NCBI GenBank assembly: GCA_945877525.1
Contig: CAMDVP010000155.1
Location: 1-7,238 of the forward strand
Direction: 5' to 3'
Length of the DNA: 7,238 nt
Source of the DNA: an uncultured Clostridia bacterium
Lineage (GTDB): Bacteria; Bacillota; Clostridia; Christensenellales; Aristaeellaceae
Positions 5,846-7,238 of this stretch are shown here, one piece after another. Every line of letters starts with the position of its first letter. Position 1 is the first letter of the stretch. The notes beneath the pieces are model-generated. The model saw only the letters and a program-made list of their open reading frames with translations. It was not told where the DNA came from and did not search any database. Position numbers and translations under genes: made by a program.

Positions 5846-6895
5846 TTACAAGGAGTTGACCAGGTCGTACAGATCGCGGCGGAAGGGGCGCTCGGCCTTG
5901 AGGGCGTCGGCGATGGGCATGTAGAACACCTTGCCCTGGCGGGTGCCGATAACCTGATTGCTGATGCCGTCGCGCAGCAGGCGCACGGCCAGGTTGCCGG
6001 CCTCAAAGGCGAAGGCGCTGTCCTTGGCCACGGGCTCGGCGCCGCGCTGGGTGTAGCCCACCACGGTGGCGCGGGCCTCCACCATGCCGCACATGCGCTT
6101 CATGATGGAAGCGAAGCGAACGGCGCTGATGGGTTCGCCCTCATAGCACTTCTTGCCATGCTCGTTGAGGAAGGTGTACATATCAAAGGGCGCCATGGAT
6201 TCCCAGCAGCCCTCGGCCACGATGATGGTGGCGCGGGTGTTGCCCTTGGCAATCAGCTTGTTCAGCCGGGCGGCTACATCCTCCACGCGCCAGGGTACCT
6301 CGGGCACCACGACGATTTCCGCGCCGGTGGCACAGGCTGTTTTGAGGGCAATGTCGCCGCAGTGACGGCCCATGACCTCCACCACGGCGGGGCGGTCGTG
6401 GCTGCGGGAGGTGGCGCGGATGGAGCGCACGGCCTCGGTGCATACCTGCACGGCAGTTTCAAAGCCCAGGGTCATTTCGGTATACGGCAGATCGTTGTCG
6501 ATGGTGCCGGGAATGCCGATGCAGGGAATGCCCATTTCGCAAAGACGCATGGCGCCCTGGAACGATCCGTCGCCGCCGACGACCACCAGGCCGTCGATTT
6601 CCATGTCATGCAGGGTCTTGACGGCTACCTCGCGCCAGGCAGGGTCAAGGAATTCGGTGCAGCGGGCGGTGCGCAGATAGGTGCCGGGGCGGTCGGCAAT
6701 GTCCAGCACAGTGTCCAGGTACAGCTCCTGCAGATCGTCGTGGATGCTGGTGGACTTGCGCAGAAGGCCGTTGTAGCCGCGCTTGATGCCCACCAGGGGC
6801 ATGCCGTACATCGCCGCGCTCTTGGCAATGGACATGATGGCCGCGTTCATGCCCGGCGCGTCGCCGCCGGAGGTCAGTACGCCAATCTTCTTCAT
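5846..6895 (-). CDS. pfkA: ATP-dependent 6-phosphofructokinase
   Basis: The enzyme phosphorylates fructose 6-phosphate to fructose 1,6-bisphosphate, the committed step of glycolysis, in the cytoplasm. The 349-residue product begins with the nucleotide loop KKIGVLTSGGDAPGMNAAI. It has GGDGS (107-111) and PGTIDND (129-135) with catalytic-base Asp133, then MGRHCGD (175-181), Glu228, Arg275 and Arg284 for substrate binding. Gly110 in GGDGS and Gly130 in PGTIDND are the residues of ATP-using enzymes; PPi-using ones have Asp and Lys there. The His of the Escherichia coli motif GHIQRGG is Tyr281 here. The product is about 29 residues longer than E. coli PfkA, mostly through an insertion of roughly 26 residues between Glu228 and Arg275. 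By hand alignment effector-site Arg21 is Met21 and Lys213 is Asn219, so classical ADP/PEP control may be changed. AAGGAG lies 10 nt before the ATG. It sits 30 bp after the TRAP gene and ahead of a terminator. Confidence 0.97.
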   Translation of the reverse strand: MKKIGVLTSGGDAPGMNAAIMSIAKSAAMYGMPLVGIKRGYNGLLRKSTSIHDDLQELYLDTVLDIADRPGTYLRTARCTEFLDPAWREVAVKTLHDMEIDGLVVVGGDGSFQGAMRLCEMGIPCIGIPGTIDNDLPYTEMTLGFETAVQVCTEAVRSIRATSRSHDRPAVVEVMGRHCGDIALKTACATGAEIVVVPEVPWRVEDVAARLNKLIAKGNTRATIIVAEGCWESMAPFDMYTFLNEHGKKCYEGEPISAVRFASIMKRMCGMVEARATVVGYTQRGAEPVAKDSAFAFEAGNLAVRLLRDGISNQVIGTRQGKVFYMPIADALKAERPFRRDLYDLVNSL

Positions 6896-6925
6896 GTTGA
6901 AGTCGCTCCTTCTTGCTGATGCATC

Positions 6926-7177
6926 TTATGCTTTATCCGGGCCGGAAAGAATCCTGCCGTGCCGGGTCAGAATTTCGGCCCGTCCCCGGATTTTCATGGC
7001 GGAGGTATTGTCGGTGAACTGGGCGACGATCACCTCGCCCGCATCCAGCTTTTCAGTATGGAGCAGACGTGTGTCGCGCCCCCGGGTCATGCCAATCAGG
7101 TTCACGCCGTTTTCCAGCGCTCTGATGACGATATAATCCCCCGTTGAGGGATCCTTCGTGCGTTCGTCCACAGGCAT
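6926..7177 (-). CDS. mtrB: Tryptophan RNA-binding attenuation protein (TRAP)
   Basis: TRAP forms an 11-subunit ring that binds tryptophan and then wraps RNA with repeated (G/U)AG triplets, shutting off trp genes in Bacillus by attenuation or by hiding ribosome binding sites. Residues 14-78 follow Bacillus subtilis MtrB closely: DYIVIRALENGVNLIGMTRG, then a TEKLDAGEVIVAQFTDNTSA stretch, then KIRGRAEI. The RNA-binding triad Lys37, Lys56, Arg58 is kept as Lys43, Lys62, Arg64. Ligand-pocket positions Thr25, Thr30, Gln47, Thr49 and Thr52 correspond to Thr31, Thr36, Gln53, Thr55 and Thr58. His51 is replaced by Asn57. The product is 83 residues, slightly longer than the usual 75 because of the N-terminus. 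Coordinates use the ATG at 7177. A GTG at 7171 has better spacing (8 nt) from AAGGAGG (7180-7186), while the GTG at 7198 lies at the predicted transcription start. pfkA follows after 30 bp, apparently in the same operon. Confidence 0.92.
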   Translation of the reverse strand: MPVDERTKDPSTGDYIVIRALENGVNLIGMTRGRDTRLLHTEKLDAGEVIVAQFTDNTSAMKIRGRAEILTRHGRILSGPDKA

Positions 7178-7203
7178 TGCCTCCTTCCTTCCGAACACTG
7201 CTT

Positions 7204-7232
7204 AGTATAGCATAGCTTGCCGCAAGTTGGAA
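7204..7232 (-). promoter_or_regulatory. Probable promoter of the mtrB-pfkA operon, with a palindrome in the spacer
   Basis: On the minus strand, TTCCAA (7232-7227, only 3 of 6 to the consensus) stands 17 nt before TATACT (7209-7204, 5 of 6). Transcription would begin around 7197, which leaves a very short leader. The spacer contains a perfect palindrome CTTGC-C-GCAAG (7216-7226), in a position where a repressor or activator could act. The -10 is good; the weak -35 lowers confidence. Confidence 0.5.
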
Positions 7233-7238
7233 GGGGCA

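Noticed and set aside
6158..6919. Plus-strand open frames opposite pfkA and the beta subunit (6158-6919 and 5099-5746)
   Set aside because: Both are shadows of well-conserved genes, with low-complexity His/Gln/Gly-rich products and no family resemblance.
7178..7198. GTG start for TRAP at 7198
   Set aside because: It coincides with the predicted transcription start and the added residues are encoded by the purine-rich ribosome binding site itself. TRAP homologues have short N-termini.

Overview
The window looks like chromosomal DNA from a high-GC member of the Bacillota, most likely an anaerobic Clostridia-type bacterium. The evidence is the set of genes: a pyruvate kinase with the extra C-terminal PEP-utiliser-like domain, a sodium-pump decarboxylase beta/gamma pair, a TRAP (MtrB) homologue, a secreted Big_2 repeat protein, and strong AGGAGG-type ribosome binding sites with sigma-A-like promoters. 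Genus and species cannot be read from the sequence. No mobile element, CRISPR array, rRNA or tRNA is visible.

Layout from left to right. (1) 1-303 (+) is the 3' end of a DUF2871-type membrane protein, followed by an intrinsic terminator. (2) 427-675 (-) is a small barstar-like protein directly downstream of pyruvate kinase (736-2487, -), with a strong hairpin between them. (3) 2488-2824 is a divergent intergenic region with a good promoter for pyk on one side and one for a secreted four-repeat Big_2 protein (2825-4270, +) on the other. (4) A perfect 12-bp hairpin at 4290-4318 separates that gene from the convergent minus-strand block. (5) The minus-strand block reads, in order of transcription, mtrB/TRAP (7177-6926), ATP-dependent 6-phosphofructokinase (6895-5846), a terminator hairpin, then the decarboxylase beta (5761-4559) and small gamma-like (4546-4337) subunits.

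Functionally the block is about central carbon flow. Phosphofructokinase and pyruvate kinase are the two committed glycolytic kinases, and the decarboxylase membrane subunits would turn decarboxylation of a carboxylic acid or acyl-CoA into sodium-ion export. The catalytic alpha subunit and biotin carrier are not in view.

The most unusual point is the tryptophan-sensing RNA-binding protein TRAP only 30 bp upstream of pfkA. It keeps the Lys/Lys/Arg RNA-binding triad and shares an apparent promoter with pfkA. This suggests, but does not prove, a link between tryptophan status and glycolysis. Other points of interest are a barstar without an RNase partner, a phosphofructokinase with changed effector-site residues and an insertion, and a Big_2 protein with an unrecognised, AT-richer C-terminal domain.
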